From Clostridiales bacterium (GTDB lineage Bacteria; Bacillota; Clostridia; Oscillospirales; Acutalibacteraceae): DNA of 37,908 nt. Below are positions 17,234 to 24,739 of the stretch, one piece after another (within the stretch, counting starts at the first letter, position 1; each line of letters begins with the position of its first letter). A program made the position numbers and the translations under genes. The notes beneath the pieces were generated by a model, which was not told where the DNA came from, did not search any database, and saw only the letters and a list, made by a program, of their open reading frames with translations. Location of the stretch: positions 1 through 37,908 of the forward strand of contig JAAYKB010000093.1 in assembly GCA_012522615.1 (NCBI GenBank), given 5' to 3'.

Positions 17234-17926
17234 TCAGTTGGGCTTTTCGGTCAGCCTTGTTTCGGCGGTTTTTAAAAGATTTAGCAGGGAGGACGCGAAA
17301 AGCGGGTAATCCTTCTCAATGCGGTCGGACGATAATATCGGCGCGTCGTCCAGTCCCTGCTCCCCGTTAATGCACCCTCCGGATGCCAGATGCCCGAGCG
17401 CAGCCGCTGTTCGGGCAAGCTCACCAGTGACCGCCGGCTGATAGAGATATTCGGGAAGTGAAAACAAAGCCTCGGGGTTTTTGGAGTTGGCTGAGTAAAT
17501 CTGGCGGAACACCGAATAAACGGTCAACATGATTGCCGCAGAAGCCTCTGCTGTCAGGGCTTTGTTATTGCACCGCTGAAGCAGATCAAACAGAATATGT
17601 AGAGAATTTATGATAAGCTTTTTATTAAGGGTGGGAAGCACGCTGCCTCGGAACTGGTTTTCCTTTACCGAAGGATCATTTTCCGGTATCTCATCCACAG
17701 CTATCATGGCTCCGGATTTATCAGGAGTCCGTCCAAGCAGGTAATCACACGAAACGTGATAATAATTTGCCACCCTGACCACAAACTCCAGTCCGCATTC
17801 TCTGATTCCCTTTTCGTAATGGGAGAGCAGAGCCTGAGATATATGAAGTTCCTGGGAGGCCTTTTTCTGGCTGATACCACGCTCCTTGCGTAAAAGCGTA
17901 AGTATTCTCGGGAAAGCGGTATTCAT
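17234..17926 (-). CDS. XRE family helix-turn-helix transcriptional regulator
   Basis: Residues 1-66 form a Cro/CI-type HTH (LLRKERGISQKKASQELHIS, QALLSHYEKG), ending in the usual YYHVSCDYLLGRT. A helical C-terminal domain of about 160 residues follows, without a recognisable ligand or protease motif. Xre regulators of this SinR/ClgR-like shape repress or activate envelope, competence or sporulation genes; the target here is unknown. The start ATG 17926 follows GAGGTG. The gene is expressed through a long leader containing a strong terminator hairpin (17961-17995), so expression may be attenuated. Confidence 0.9.
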   Translation of the reverse strand: MNTAFPRILTLLRKERGISQKKASQELHISQALLSHYEKGIRECGLEFVVRVANYYHVSCDYLLGRTPDKSGAMIAVDEIPENDPSVKENQFRGSVLPTLNKKLIINSLHILFDLLQRCNNKALTAEASAAIMLTVYSVFRQIYSANSKNPEALFSLPEYLYQPAVTGELARTAAALGHLASGGCINGEQGLDDAPILSSDRIEKDYPLFASSLLNLLKTAETRLTEKPN

Positions 17927-17960
17927 ACTGCGAGCACCTCAAAACACATAATATTAGGAC

Positions 17961-17995
17961 AAAAACGCCTTATTTCCCGCTTATGGGAAATAAGG
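17961..17995 (-). terminator. terminator hairpin in the leader of the XRE gene
   Basis: A perfect 11-bp stem, CCTTATTTCCC/GGGAAATAAGG with 6-nt loop (17968-17995), is followed on the minus strand by CG-TTTTT. It sits 35 nt upstream of the XRE start, between that gene and its likely promoter. Confidence 0.85.
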
Positions 17996-18098
17996 TCCTA
18001 GGTCTGGGCTTAAGTGGGGGTGTCGGACTATTCTATACGGTTCCAAGTAAAACTCTAAGGATAGTCTATAAACAGATAAAATATACCGACTGTTTATC
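17996..18098 (-). ncRNA. possible structured leader or small RNA ahead of the XRE gene
   Basis: Transcription from the promoter at 18099-18128 would make about 130 nt of RNA ending at the terminator hairpin. Within it GACTAT/ATAGTC (18061-18066 with 18026-18031) and GTCGG/CCGAC can pair. I could not match it to a known riboswitch or 6S-like RNA. It could be an attenuator or a discrete small RNA. Confidence 0.4.
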
Positions 18099-18128
18099 AT
18101 TATAACCTATCTACTGTTTGTTTGTAAA
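18099..18128 (-). promoter_or_regulatory. sigma-A promoter of the XRE leader
   Basis: On the minus strand TTTACA (18123-18128), 18 nt, TATAAT (18099-18104). Confidence 0.6.
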
Positions 18129-18236
18129 TCGTCAATTTGCGATTTTTTTGGGGAAATTTTGATGAAAACATACAAAAATCATACCATCCGGCGTGGATTG
18201 ATAGAAAAAATGAGGTTATTCGAAAACCACAAAGCA

Positions 18237-18263
18237 ATCCGGGGCGTAATCTACGCCCCGGAT
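18237..18263 (-). terminator. hairpin terminator of the 59-residue protein gene
   Basis: A perfect 12-bp stem TCCGGGGCGTA-type (18237-18248 with 18252-18263) with a 3-nt loop lies just after the stop codon. The following minus-strand bases are only moderately T-rich (TGCTTTGTGGTTTTC). Confidence 0.6.
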
Positions 18264-18270
18264 ATGTCGA

Positions 18271-18450
18271 CTATTTGTCGCCCTGAACAATGTTTTCGGC
18301 GTACATCCGCATATCATGCTCGGAACGGATGTTGCTTCCGCGCGCCCTTATCATTTCCTGAACATAGGAGGGAAGCGTATCGAAGAATTTGCCGGCGTGC
18401 GCGTTTTTGCTTAACAAATCGTCAAGGTTGTTGTAGGTATCCTTATGCAT
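18271..18450 (-). CDS. small conserved-looking protein, 59 residues
   Basis: I do not recognise a named family. The product (MHKDTYNNLDDLLSK at the N-terminus) is soluble, mostly helical and without a signal peptide. The central FFDTLPSYVQEMIRARG and the end, MRMYAENIVQG, resemble small clostridial proteins with an F-x-T-L core and a terminal ENIV-x-G. ATG 18450 is chosen over an upstream codon at 18468 because GAAAGGAA is well spaced from it. A second protein with the same pattern is encoded at 31566-31709. The gene is monocistronic, next to the Cps regulator genes. Confidence 0.75.
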   Translation of the reverse strand: MHKDTYNNLDDLLSKNAHAGKFFDTLPSYVQEMIRARGSNIRSEHDMRMYAENIVQGDK

Positions 18451-18610
18451 TAACAGTATTCCTTTCAAAAATTTTATGAGCCTGAAACGCCCACAAATAT
18501 GTTATGCTTATTTTATATATCTATATACATAAATATATCAGGATATCAGGAATACATCGGGAAGGGCGTTTTTGTTGGGCGGTTATTGACAGGGATACCT
18601 ACTATTTGGA

Positions 18611-19327
18611 CTATGCAATCGGGTATTGCTTGCCTTTGATAATCTCGAGGGAAAACCTCTCGTATTGGTTAAGCCAGTCTTTCCCGAGTTTAGACTGTAT
18701 GACCGATTTCACCGCCTTTAAATCGTCGGGTTGTCTTGTTCCGACATTGTGGCAGTCGCTCCCGAACACAACGGTATGCCCGTCCTTAATCCATTTTATC
18801 ACGGCTTTTCTAAGCTTGCTTTCAAATAATGCCCGATAATTAACCTGTATAACAGCGTCGTCAAAATCAATTATTTCGTTGATTGCGTCTTGATTATATA
18901 TGGTGATATAGCGGTCAAGATGGGCAAATATCGGGGTGAGAGACTGGTTGATGCAAAGGTTATAAACCTCATCAATAAACCAGCTTTCGTATGCCGAATA
19001 AGGCAGCTCCACCAGAAGATAGTCGGTACCTTCAAAACATAGAGGACGAAGGTTAAGATTCTGCACGTCATGCTCTATATATACCTCGGCTGCCGGAATA
19101 ATAACCGGCATCCCTTCCCGCCTGCTGCCGTTTAATAAATCGAGCGAGTTTTGTCTTATCCTGAGAAAGTCGTCAAGTCCCTGCTTGTGGGGATAAAAAT
19201 GAGGAGTAGCGACCAGAATGCCCACACCCTGCTTTTCGAGCATGGACATCATCTCGAGCGACATTTCCAAATCCCTTGCGCCGTCGTCAATGCCGGGAAG
19301 GATGTGCGAATGAAAATCTACAAACAA
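18611..19327 (-). CDS. CpsB/CapC/YwqE-type PHP-domain tyrosine-protein phosphatase
   Basis: This manganese-dependent phosphatase of the PHP family removes phosphate from the tyrosine tail of its cognate BY-kinase and thereby controls polysaccharide export. The 238-residue protein begins with the metal site FHSHILPGIDDGA (His6, His8, Asp residues) and has ATPHFYPHK, IFAHLDRY and VFGSDCHN, the remaining His/Asp ligands. It starts at TTG 19327, nine bases after AAGGAGG. The kinase gene lies upstream but is separated by a terminator hairpin (19386-19441), so the phosphatase may be made at a lower level than the kinase. Confidence 0.94.
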   Translation of the reverse strand: MFVDFHSHILPGIDDGARDLEMSLEMMSMLEKQGVGILVATPHFYPHKQGLDDFLRIRQNSLDLLNGSRREGMPVIIPAAEVYIEHDVQNLNLRPLCFEGTDYLLVELPYSAYESWFIDEVYNLCINQSLTPIFAHLDRYITIYNQDAINEIIDFDDAVIQVNYRALFESKLRKAVIKWIKDGHTVVFGSDCHNVGTRQPDDLKAVKSVIQSKLGKDWLNQYERFSLEIIKGKQYPIA

Positions 19328-19385
19328 ATGGAAGTCCTCCTTTTCTGATCCGCTGCAAAGGGAGAAGAGGAACAGAACGGGAAAT

Positions 19386-19441
19386 CAAAAAAGTCTTTAT
19401 ACCGAAAAAACACATCTACATGCCATTCGGTATGAAAGACT
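19386..19441 (-). terminator. intrinsic terminator between kinase and phosphatase genes
   Basis: On the minus strand AGTCTTTCATACCGAA pairs with TTCGGTATAAAGACT (19426-19441 with 19392-19406, one bulge), followed by TTTTTGATTTC. It lies inside an otherwise co-directional cps regulator set. Confidence 0.8.
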
Positions 19442-19475
19442 TTTCGGCGAAACAATATGACTATACGGCTTTTTA

Positions 19476-20219
19476 CTATACTGAATCTTTGGAGTATTTA
19501 TAGTGCCCGTATCCGTAAAAATTAGTATTTACTGTTCTGGAATCATTGAAGATGACTCCAAGTATGTTTACTTCCGCAAATTCACAGCTTTCAATGGCCT
19601 TTTTAAGCTGGTCGTGGCGAGAACTCCCATGTCTTATGACAAGCAGGACTCCCGCGGTCTGTTTTGCAACAATGATTGCGTCGGATACAATATTTAACGG
19701 GGATGCGTCAAGAACAACATAATCATATGCTTTTTGAACGATTGCCAGCAGGTCGGACATACGGGTGGAACCGAGCAACTCCGAGGGGTTGGGAGACAGA
19801 GGACCTGCCGTAATAACATCAAGATTGGGGGCAACATTTTCATGCAGCGCGTCTTCAATCTTATCAATACCGCAGAGTATGCTTGTAAGACCTTTATTGG
19901 TCGGCAGCTTAAAGAACTGATGCACCGAAGGCTTGCGAAGGTCGCAATCCATCAGCAGAACCTGTGCGCCGGTCTGTGCCAACACCATAGCAAGATTGAC
20001 AGATGTTGTCGATTTGCCTTCGTTGGGCATGGCGCTTGCAACGACCACGGTCTTGCTGGTCTTGGTTGCAAGGGTGAATAAAAGATTGGTTCTTATAGTT
20101 TTAAATGCCTCTCGCACATGAAAGGGGGCCGATTCGTTTAACAGAATGCCGTCCGCAGGCTTTCTTCTTTTTGTGGAAGTAAAATCAACGACATTCTTTG
20201 CAGGCTTGGTTATGCTCAT
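19476..20219 (-). CDS. CpsD/CapB-type bacterial tyrosine kinase
   Basis: This cytosolic BY-kinase autophosphorylates a C-terminal tyrosine cluster and is activated by the membrane adaptor encoded just upstream. The 247-residue protein has Walker A (SAMPNEGKST, about 62-71), Walker A' (LLMDCDLRKPS, 88-98) and Walker B (DYVVLDASPL, about 167-176). The tail NTNFYGYGHYKYSKDSV has tyrosines 235, 237, 240 and 242. The ATG at 20219 follows AAAGGAGG and the gap to the adaptor gene is 3 nt, so the two are probably translated together. No polymer glycosyltransferase genes flank it, so the polysaccharide it controls lies elsewhere. Confidence 0.95.
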   Translation of the reverse strand: MSITKPAKNVVDFTSTKRRKPADGILLNESAPFHVREAFKTIRTNLLFTLATKTSKTVVVASAMPNEGKSTTSVNLAMVLAQTGAQVLLMDCDLRKPSVHQFFKLPTNKGLTSILCGIDKIEDALHENVAPNLDVITAGPLSPNPSELLGSTRMSDLLAIVQKAYDYVVLDASPLNIVSDAIIVAKQTAGVLLVIRHGSSRHDQLKKAIESCEFAEVNILGVIFNDSRTVNTNFYGYGHYKYSKDSV

Positions 20220-20222
20220 GAC

Positions 20223-20915
20223 CTAGTATCCTCCTTTTGTCTGAGAGTTCAATACCGGTATCGAACCAAGTACCGGTATGTTATACAACTTTTTTATCTC
20301 ATCTTCACCCTTTACACGCAAATCAAGCATGTCCCTAAGCACAATATACAATACCGATACGAAAAGCCCCAACATAATTCCGAATATACAATTCAGACTT
20401 AAATTCGGCGAAGAAGGTCTAGTAATAGGTTTGGCATAATCAATGACCTTGATAATACCGGTTTCTGTGAAGTCTTTAATAATATCGGGGGCGGTTCTTG
20501 CAATCGCGTTGACGATTTCCATGGATTTTTTCGGACTGTCGGAAGTAATCGAAATATTCATAATCTGCGTTTCCTGAGCAGTTGAGACTGACATCATTCT
20601 TCTAATCTGATTAGAGGTGTAGGGGAGATTATGATTAAGAACTACCTCATCGAGAACCCTGTCGCTCTTGATTAAACTTGTATATGTATTGACGACCTTC
20701 TGTGCGGTTATCACATCGTAATAGTCGCTGCTGCTGCTCGAGGATTTTTGAGAGCCCGAAACATACAGTTGGACAGTCGAAGTGTACATAGGCTTTAATA
20801 ACAGCTTGGTAATACCGAATGCGCCTAAAAGACCGATAAGACATGCAAGCAGAATCACCCAGATGTTTTTAAAAAGTAATCGGAAAAGCGCCAGTAAATC
20901 AAGAGAACCATGCAC
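20223..20915 (-). CDS. CpsC/CapA-type polysaccharide chain-length regulator (Wzz domain)
   Basis: This membrane adaptor of the polysaccharide copolymerase class anchors and activates the BY-kinase. The 230-residue protein has an N-terminal membrane helix (about 17-37), an extracytoplasmic coiled region, and a second membrane helix (about 174-196) preceded by YAKPITRPSSPN, the conserved proline-rich motif. A cytosolic tail, VLGSIPVLN, ends the protein. It begins at GTG 20915, seven bases after GGAGG. It is the first gene of the Cps regulator operon, with an extended -10 promoter at 21003-21011. Confidence 0.93.
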   Translation of the reverse strand: MHGSLDLLALFRLLFKNIWVILLACLIGLLGAFGITKLLLKPMYTSTVQLYVSGSQKSSSSSSDYYDVITAQKVVNTYTSLIKSDRVLDEVVLNHNLPYTSNQIRRMMSVSTAQETQIMNISITSDSPKKSMEIVNAIARTAPDIIKDFTETGIIKVIDYAKPITRPSSPNLSLNCIFGIMLGLFVSVLYIVLRDMLDLRVKGEDEIKKLYNIPVLGSIPVLNSQTKGGY

Positions 20916-21002
20916 AGTGTTGCCTCCTTGCTTTTTGAATCATAAATGATACAAATATTACCGAACTCTATAAAAGTCGGCGGCTTAACGCCATCTTGTC
21001 CC

Positions 21003-21011
21003 ATTATAGCA
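21003..21011 (-). promoter_or_regulatory. extended -10 promoter for the cps regulator genes
   Basis: The minus strand reads TGCTATAAT. A TTGACA lies only 11 nt upstream of the -10, too close to act as its -35, so I call an extended -10 promoter. Confidence 0.5.
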
Positions 21012-21170
21012 TAGAAGATTGTCAAATTAAATAGAACTTTAGAAAAAAATTTTTAACATTTACTTTATTGAATTTTTTAGAAATTTTCCGGATTAAACAC
21101 CCGCAGTCTGTAACAGGTAAAGTTGTTGGGTATAATCCGGTCTAAAGCACAAAATATTTATGATTTTAAT

Positions 21171-21190
21171 TTTTGCATGCCTTTTGCATG
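21171..21190. repeat. two direct TTTTGCATG repeats
   Basis: TTTTGCATG at 21171-21179 and 21182-21190, an 11-bp period (one helical turn), upstream of both divergent transcripts. A phased regulator site is possible. Confidence 0.45.
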
Positions 21191-21350
21191 TGTTATCATG
21201 TATTATAGCAATAAAAGTGCCAATAATCGTATATAATATACGTATAAATGGATACAGATAAAATAAAATTATAATATATTAGCTAAAAGTTATATGTCAA
21301 AATTTACAAAAAATTGCGATTAAAATAGAAAATAATTTAACATTTGGCAG

Positions 21351-21379
21351 TTGCCATTTTTTATATTATGATGTATAAT
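21351..21379 (+). promoter_or_regulatory. sigma-A promoter of the sortase operon
   Basis: TTGCCA (21351-21356), 17 nt, TATAAT (21374-21379). The -35 overlaps a small inverted repeat, TGGCAGTTGCCA (21345-21356), a possible operator. Confidence 0.65.
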
Positions 21380-21441
21380 ACCGGTATGAGATGATTGTGA
21401 CTGGTATTGCGCATGGATTATCACGGAAAAGGAGTTTTATT

Positions 21442-21993
21442 ATGAAAAAGGTTTTCGCAACGATTATATGCTTTATCATTGCTACAGCGGTAGCGATAAG
21501 CGCGTCTGCTGCCGGACTTGATGCAAACAAACAGAAGGTCCTGGATGCCCTTAAAGAAAAGGTAACGGCAAACGGAAAAACCTACTCTGTGCCTGCCGAT
21601 CTTATTACACAGGCCGAAAATTATCTGAAGAGGGATGATGTTACCATCACCGCCGATCAGGCAGACGCTATTGTAGAGCAGATTGAGGCTGCGGCCGAGA
21701 TTGTCAAGAAAGCCGGGGTTTCCACCGCTGCCGAGCTGAGCGCAGCAGAAAAGACCGCTTTGCTTGAAAAAATCAATGCTGCCGCAGAGGTTGTTAACCT
21801 GACCGTTTCGGTAGATTCGGCCAAAGGGAAAATCACGGTTTTGTCCGGAAATGAGCTGGTTGCTTCCGACGAGGGTGCCATCAAATTTACAGGCGTTGAT
21901 GTCTCATATCTTGTGGTTCTGGCAGCTTCGGTAGTTGCGCTTCTTACCGGATGCTATGTTGCCGCCCGTAGGATGAGGCTGTTTTCCAGATGA
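21442..21993 (+). CDS. secreted helical protein, candidate substrate of the adjacent sortase
   Basis: This 183-residue protein has a signal peptide (about 1-23; MKKVFATII...ASA), an Ala-rich helical mid-region (about 70-118), a beta-like KGKITVLSGNELV segment, and a C-terminal membrane helix (154-175) with the basic tail ARRMRLFSR. Residues 147-151, IKFTG, sit just before the helix, where a sortase signal would be. The motif is not canonical LPXTG but the motif-helix-arginine layout matches a cell-wall sorting signal. ATG 21442 follows AAAAGGAG. The stop overlaps the sortase start by 4 nt (ATGA). No family is recognised. Confidence 0.75.
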   Translation: MKKVFATIICFIIATAVAISASAAGLDANKQKVLDALKEKVTANGKTYSVPADLITQAENYLKRDDVTITADQADAIVEQIEAAAEIVKKAGVSTAAELSAAEKTALLEKINAAAEVVNLTVSVDSAKGKITVLSGNELVASDEGAIKFTGVDVSYLVVLAASVVALLTGCYVAARRMRLFSR

Positions 21994-22670
21994 TTCGACG
22001 CAATTTTATAAAAAAGGGAGCAATGGTATATTTATATTTGCCATTGCTCCTTTGCACGATTGGATATATTATCATGTATATTGTGCTCTATCCCATTGTT
22101 CGACCCGTCCTATCATCCATGAACCTGATAATTTCCGAAAACAAACCCGATTACTCATCAAAGATTACTTCTATATTTAAGGATGAAGATGCGGGTTTTC
22201 TGGATTCGGAAACAGTGAATGAGAAGGACGTGGTTATGCCAACCTACGGCACCCATTATGCCCGCCTTGAAATCAGCTCGGTGTCGATTAAAACCGATCT
22301 GTATTTTGGGGACAGTACCGCCGTGCTTAAAAAGGGGGTAGGGCAATATATTGGGAGCTCTATACCGGGTTATGGAAAACCGTTGCTTATAGGCGGACAT
22401 AACATCAGCGCCTTCCGGGCGCTTCAGCATGTTAAAAAGGGAGATACTGTGGTAATAACGACAAACTACGGAGTATATAAATACGAGATTACCGGCACAA
22501 AGGTCGCTGATCATCGGGACAAAAAGGCATATGACCTTTCTCAGGAAAAGGAGCAGTTAATCCTTTATACATGCTATCCTTTCAACAAGCTCGGACTTAC
22601 CTCCAAGCGTTATTTTGTCTATGCCGATAAGGTTTCCGGGCCGAGAATAGTATCCGCTCCGGCAGTATAA
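21990..22670 (+). CDS. sortase (class C/D-like transpeptidase)
   Basis: This membrane cysteine transpeptidase of 226 residues has an N-terminal membrane helix (about 12-34) and a sortase beta-barrel. The catalytic set is complete: His137 in LLIGGHN, Cys195 in ILYTCYPF (the TLxTC motif) and Arg207 in TSKRYFVYA. Sortases cleave a C-terminal sorting motif and join the protein to the wall or to another protein. The gene overlaps the upstream secreted-protein gene by ATGA, which implies coupled translation and a dedicated pair. An internal ATG at 22023 is only two bases from GGGAG. Exact class needs a profile search. Confidence 0.92.
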   Translation: MIRRNFIKKGAMVYLYLPLLLCTIGYIIMYIVLYPIVRPVLSSMNLIISENKPDYSSKITSIFKDEDAGFLDSETVNEKDVVMPTYGTHYARLEISSVSIKTDLYFGDSTAVLKKGVGQYIGSSIPGYGKPLLIGGHNISAFRALQHVKKGDTVVITTNYGVYKYEITGTKVADHRDKKAYDLSQEKEQLILYTCYPFNKLGLTSKRYFVYADKVSGPRIVSAPAV

Positions 22671-22690
22671 AAGGAAAGGTCATAGATTTC

Positions 22691-23533
22691 ATGAATAAGT
22701 TCCTTGTTTCACAGGTCATCAGTGCTATACTGTCATTTTTAATGATGATTTGTATAACAGTGTTGGCAACCTCTATTTGTTTGTCACTGACATTTTTTCG
22801 CCCAGGTTTTATTACCGAACGGATGAATGACAAATACTACAATTTGGCGCTGGACTCTCTCAGACAAACCCTGAAAGATGAGATTGCGCCCCCCAGCCAT
22901 ATGCCGGAAGAGGTGTTCGGCGAGTTGTTTAACGTTTACCTTATTGAAGAGGACTCTCAGGAAAGTGTTCGGGCAATACTTGAAGGCATTGATTATTTTC
23001 ATGATTCCTCGCAGGTTCGTAAGATGGTTATGGACAGGTTTATTAAATATGCCGAGGAAAACAATATTGACCATGCCGAAACAAATCTCGAAGCACTTGC
23101 CGATATCTGCATCGAGGAATATAAACGTCAGATCAGCGTACCCTATTTAAAGAGCTTCGCGCCTATCAGGCATATGTTCCAGGAGGCATTCACATATATG
23201 ATTTTGATTCTTTCTTTTCTTTTGATTCTGTTGCTCTTCTTTTTGTTCGGAATCCACAGATTCAAGCACCGCGCGTTAAGATACTGTATTTACAGTCTTT
23301 TTGCATCGGCTTTGCTGATGATTCCTATTCCGCTCTTCTTATTAATCCAGGGCGCCTATAATAAAATCAACTTATCACCGGAGCATGTCAAGATGCTGTT
23401 CACATCAATGATAAGTTCAACATTACTGTCTTTAGTACTCTGCGGTGCTTTGATTGCCGCTGTCGGCGGAGGCTTGATTCTTGTGGTGCGGAGTATGAGA
23501 TACAAGGCTATCAGAGGCGGGAAAAAGTATTAA
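22691..23533 (+). CDS. hypothetical membrane protein in the sortase operon
   Basis: I do not recognise a family. The 280-residue protein has one membrane helix at about 8-36, an extracytoplasmic, acidic helical domain of about 125 residues, and three further helices (about 166-190, 200-222, 240-270) with a basic C-terminus (RYKAIRGGKKY). It starts 20 nt after the sortase stop behind AAAGGAAAGG, so it is the third gene of the same operon. It may help present or fold the substrate, but this is inferred only from position. Confidence 0.8.
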   Translation: MNKFLVSQVISAILSFLMMICITVLATSICLSLTFFRPGFITERMNDKYYNLALDSLRQTLKDEIAPPSHMPEEVFGELFNVYLIEEDSQESVRAILEGIDYFHDSSQVRKMVMDRFIKYAEENNIDHAETNLEALADICIEEYKRQISVPYLKSFAPIRHMFQEAFTYMILILSFLLILLLFFLFGIHRFKHRALRYCIYSLFASALLMIPIPLFLLIQGAYNKINLSPEHVKMLFTSMISSTLLSLVLCGALIAAVGGGLILVVRSMRYKAIRGGKKY

Positions 23534-23601
23534 GCCTCTCTGAGACTAGGCTTGCGAATCCGATTATCAACCATCCAAGATACAATAACATAATGATGTA
23601 A

Positions 23602-23643
23602 AAAAGCCTGATGTTCAGCAAAAAGCTGTCGTCAGGCTTTTAT
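23602..23643. terminator. bidirectional intrinsic terminator
   Basis: AAAGCCTGA/TCAGGCTTT (23603-23611, 23632-23640) with an inner CAGC/GCTG stem. The minus-strand side ends in six T residues, the plus-strand side in CTTTTATC. It serves the sortase operon (+) and the convergent coaD-linked gene (-). Confidence 0.8.
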
Positions 23644-23663
23644 CTGTCTGTTTATCAATAAGA

Positions 23664-24137
23664 TTAGTCGTCCAAATCGGCTATATCGTGCTTGGGCGGA
23701 TTACGCAAAAGCTGGCGTGCCTGCCGAATCTCGGCAAGACGCTGTGCGATGGTCTCCTCGGTACGGCGCAGCAGATCCTCGGAAAAATCGCTGGCGCCCT
23801 TTCGCATTTCCCGGGATTTCATCTGTGCCTGGGTCAAAATTTCGTTTGCCTTTTGCTGTGCCTGCTTCACAATCTCTTCCTGAGATACAAGACGGCGAGC
23901 GCGTTCCTCCGCATTGCGTATGATACCCTCGGCTTCCCGCTTGGCGGTCTCTACAATATCGCCACGGTCGGCAACGATTGCTTTGGCCTGGCGCACCTCG
24001 CTGGGCATATTCCCGCGGATATCATCCACAATATTGCGGAGCTGTTCGGCGTCAACAACACGCTTGCTTGACAGAGGAAGACTCCACGCTTTATCAAGCA
24101 TATCATCAATCTGTTCCAACAGTTCTTCAACCGTCAT
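23664..24137 (-). CDS. coiled-coil protein encoded next to coaD
   Basis: This 157-residue, highly charged protein is predicted almost entirely helical, with heptad-like stretches at about 55-140 rich in Ala, Glu, Gln, Arg and Lys (REAEGIIRNAEERARRLV, ANEILTQAQMK). It has no signal peptide or membrane helix. Proteins like it directly downstream of coaD are common in Clostridia and are often labelled ATPase or V-type ATPase subunit-like, or DivIVA-like, because of the coiled coil; I see no ATP-binding motif. It lies 35 nt after coaD in the same direction with Shine-Dalgarno GAAAGGATGG. Function is unknown. Confidence 0.82.
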   Translation of the reverse strand: MTVEELLEQIDDMLDKAWSLPLSSKRVVDAEQLRNIVDDIRGNMPSEVRQAKAIVADRGDIVETAKREAEGIIRNAEERARRLVSQEEIVKQAQQKANEILTQAQMKSREMRKGASDFSEDLLRRTEETIAQRLAEIRQARQLLRNPPKHDIADLDD

Positions 24138-24172
24138 TTTCCAAGACCATCCTTTCTTTTTAAAAGCTGATA

Positions 24173-24688
24173 CTACATTTTCCCGCTTGCTGCCTTATCA
24201 GCATTTGTATGTTTAACCTTTTTTGTAATATCATCGATAATACATTCGGGAACAAAATCCGAAACATCCCCTCCGAGCCGTGCCACCTGCTTGACAAGGC
24301 TTGAAGAGAGATACATATACTCCGCCGTGGTGGTTAAAAAAACCGTCTCAACCTTTGGATTAATTTTGCGGTTGGTGAGGGCCATCTGAAACTCGTACTC
24401 AAAGTCGGACAGGGCGCGAAGCCCTTTAACGATAACCGAAGCACCCTTGAGCTTTGTATAATCCGCAAGCAGACCATCGTAGTATTCAACCTTGACATTG
24501 CCCAACCCTGCCGTCGCACGCTTAAGAAACTCAACGCGTTCCTCTTTTGTAAACATAGCCTGCTTTGCCGTATTGGTCATTACAACAACAATTACGTTAT
24601 CAAATAGTGAAGACGCCCGGCGGATTATATCCATATGTCCCTGCGTTACGGGATCAAAGCTGCCTGGGCAGACTGCTGTTTTTGCCAT
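24173..24688 (-). CDS. coaD: phosphopantetheine adenylyltransferase
   Basis: CoaD transfers AMP to 4'-phosphopantetheine, the penultimate step of coenzyme A synthesis. The 171-residue length is typical. The nucleotidyltransferase motif GSFDPVTQGHMD (9-20, with TxGH) is at the N-terminus, KGLRALSDFEYEFQMA in the middle, and YLSSSLVKQVARLGGDVSDFVP (SS-x3-K type) near the C-terminus. The start ATG 24688 follows GAAAGGAT. The order rsmD-coaD is conserved in many Firmicutes. The last twelve residues are a polar extension. Confidence 0.97.
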   Translation of the reverse strand: MAKTAVCPGSFDPVTQGHMDIIRRASSLFDNVIVVVMTNTAKQAMFTKEERVEFLKRATAGLGNVKVEYYDGLLADYTKLKGASVIVKGLRALSDFEYEFQMALTNRKINPKVETVFLTTTAEYMYLSSSLVKQVARLGGDVSDFVPECIIDDITKKVKHTNADKAASGKM

Positions 24689-24739
24689 ATATATTCATAT
24701 CCTTTCAGGCATCGACGTTAACTAAGCCCTGCCTTATTC

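Larger units (their letters stand above)
20916..21441. other. divergent AT-rich intergenic region between cps regulators and sortase operon
   Basis: This 526-bp stretch has no supportable gene. It holds an extended -10 promoter for the cps genes (21003-21011), two direct copies of TTTTGCATG spaced by 11 bp (21171-21179, 21182-21190), and a sigma-A promoter for the sortase operon (21351-21379). The rest is AT-rich without clear hairpins. Confidence 0.7.

Noticed and set aside
18159-18479. 106-codon plus-strand open frame
   Set aside because: Antisense to the better-supported 59-residue gene and spanning its terminator hairpin; no family-like sequence.
21009-21036. TTGACA as -35 of the cps promoter
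   Set aside because: Only 11 nt separate it from TATAAT; an extended -10 fits better.
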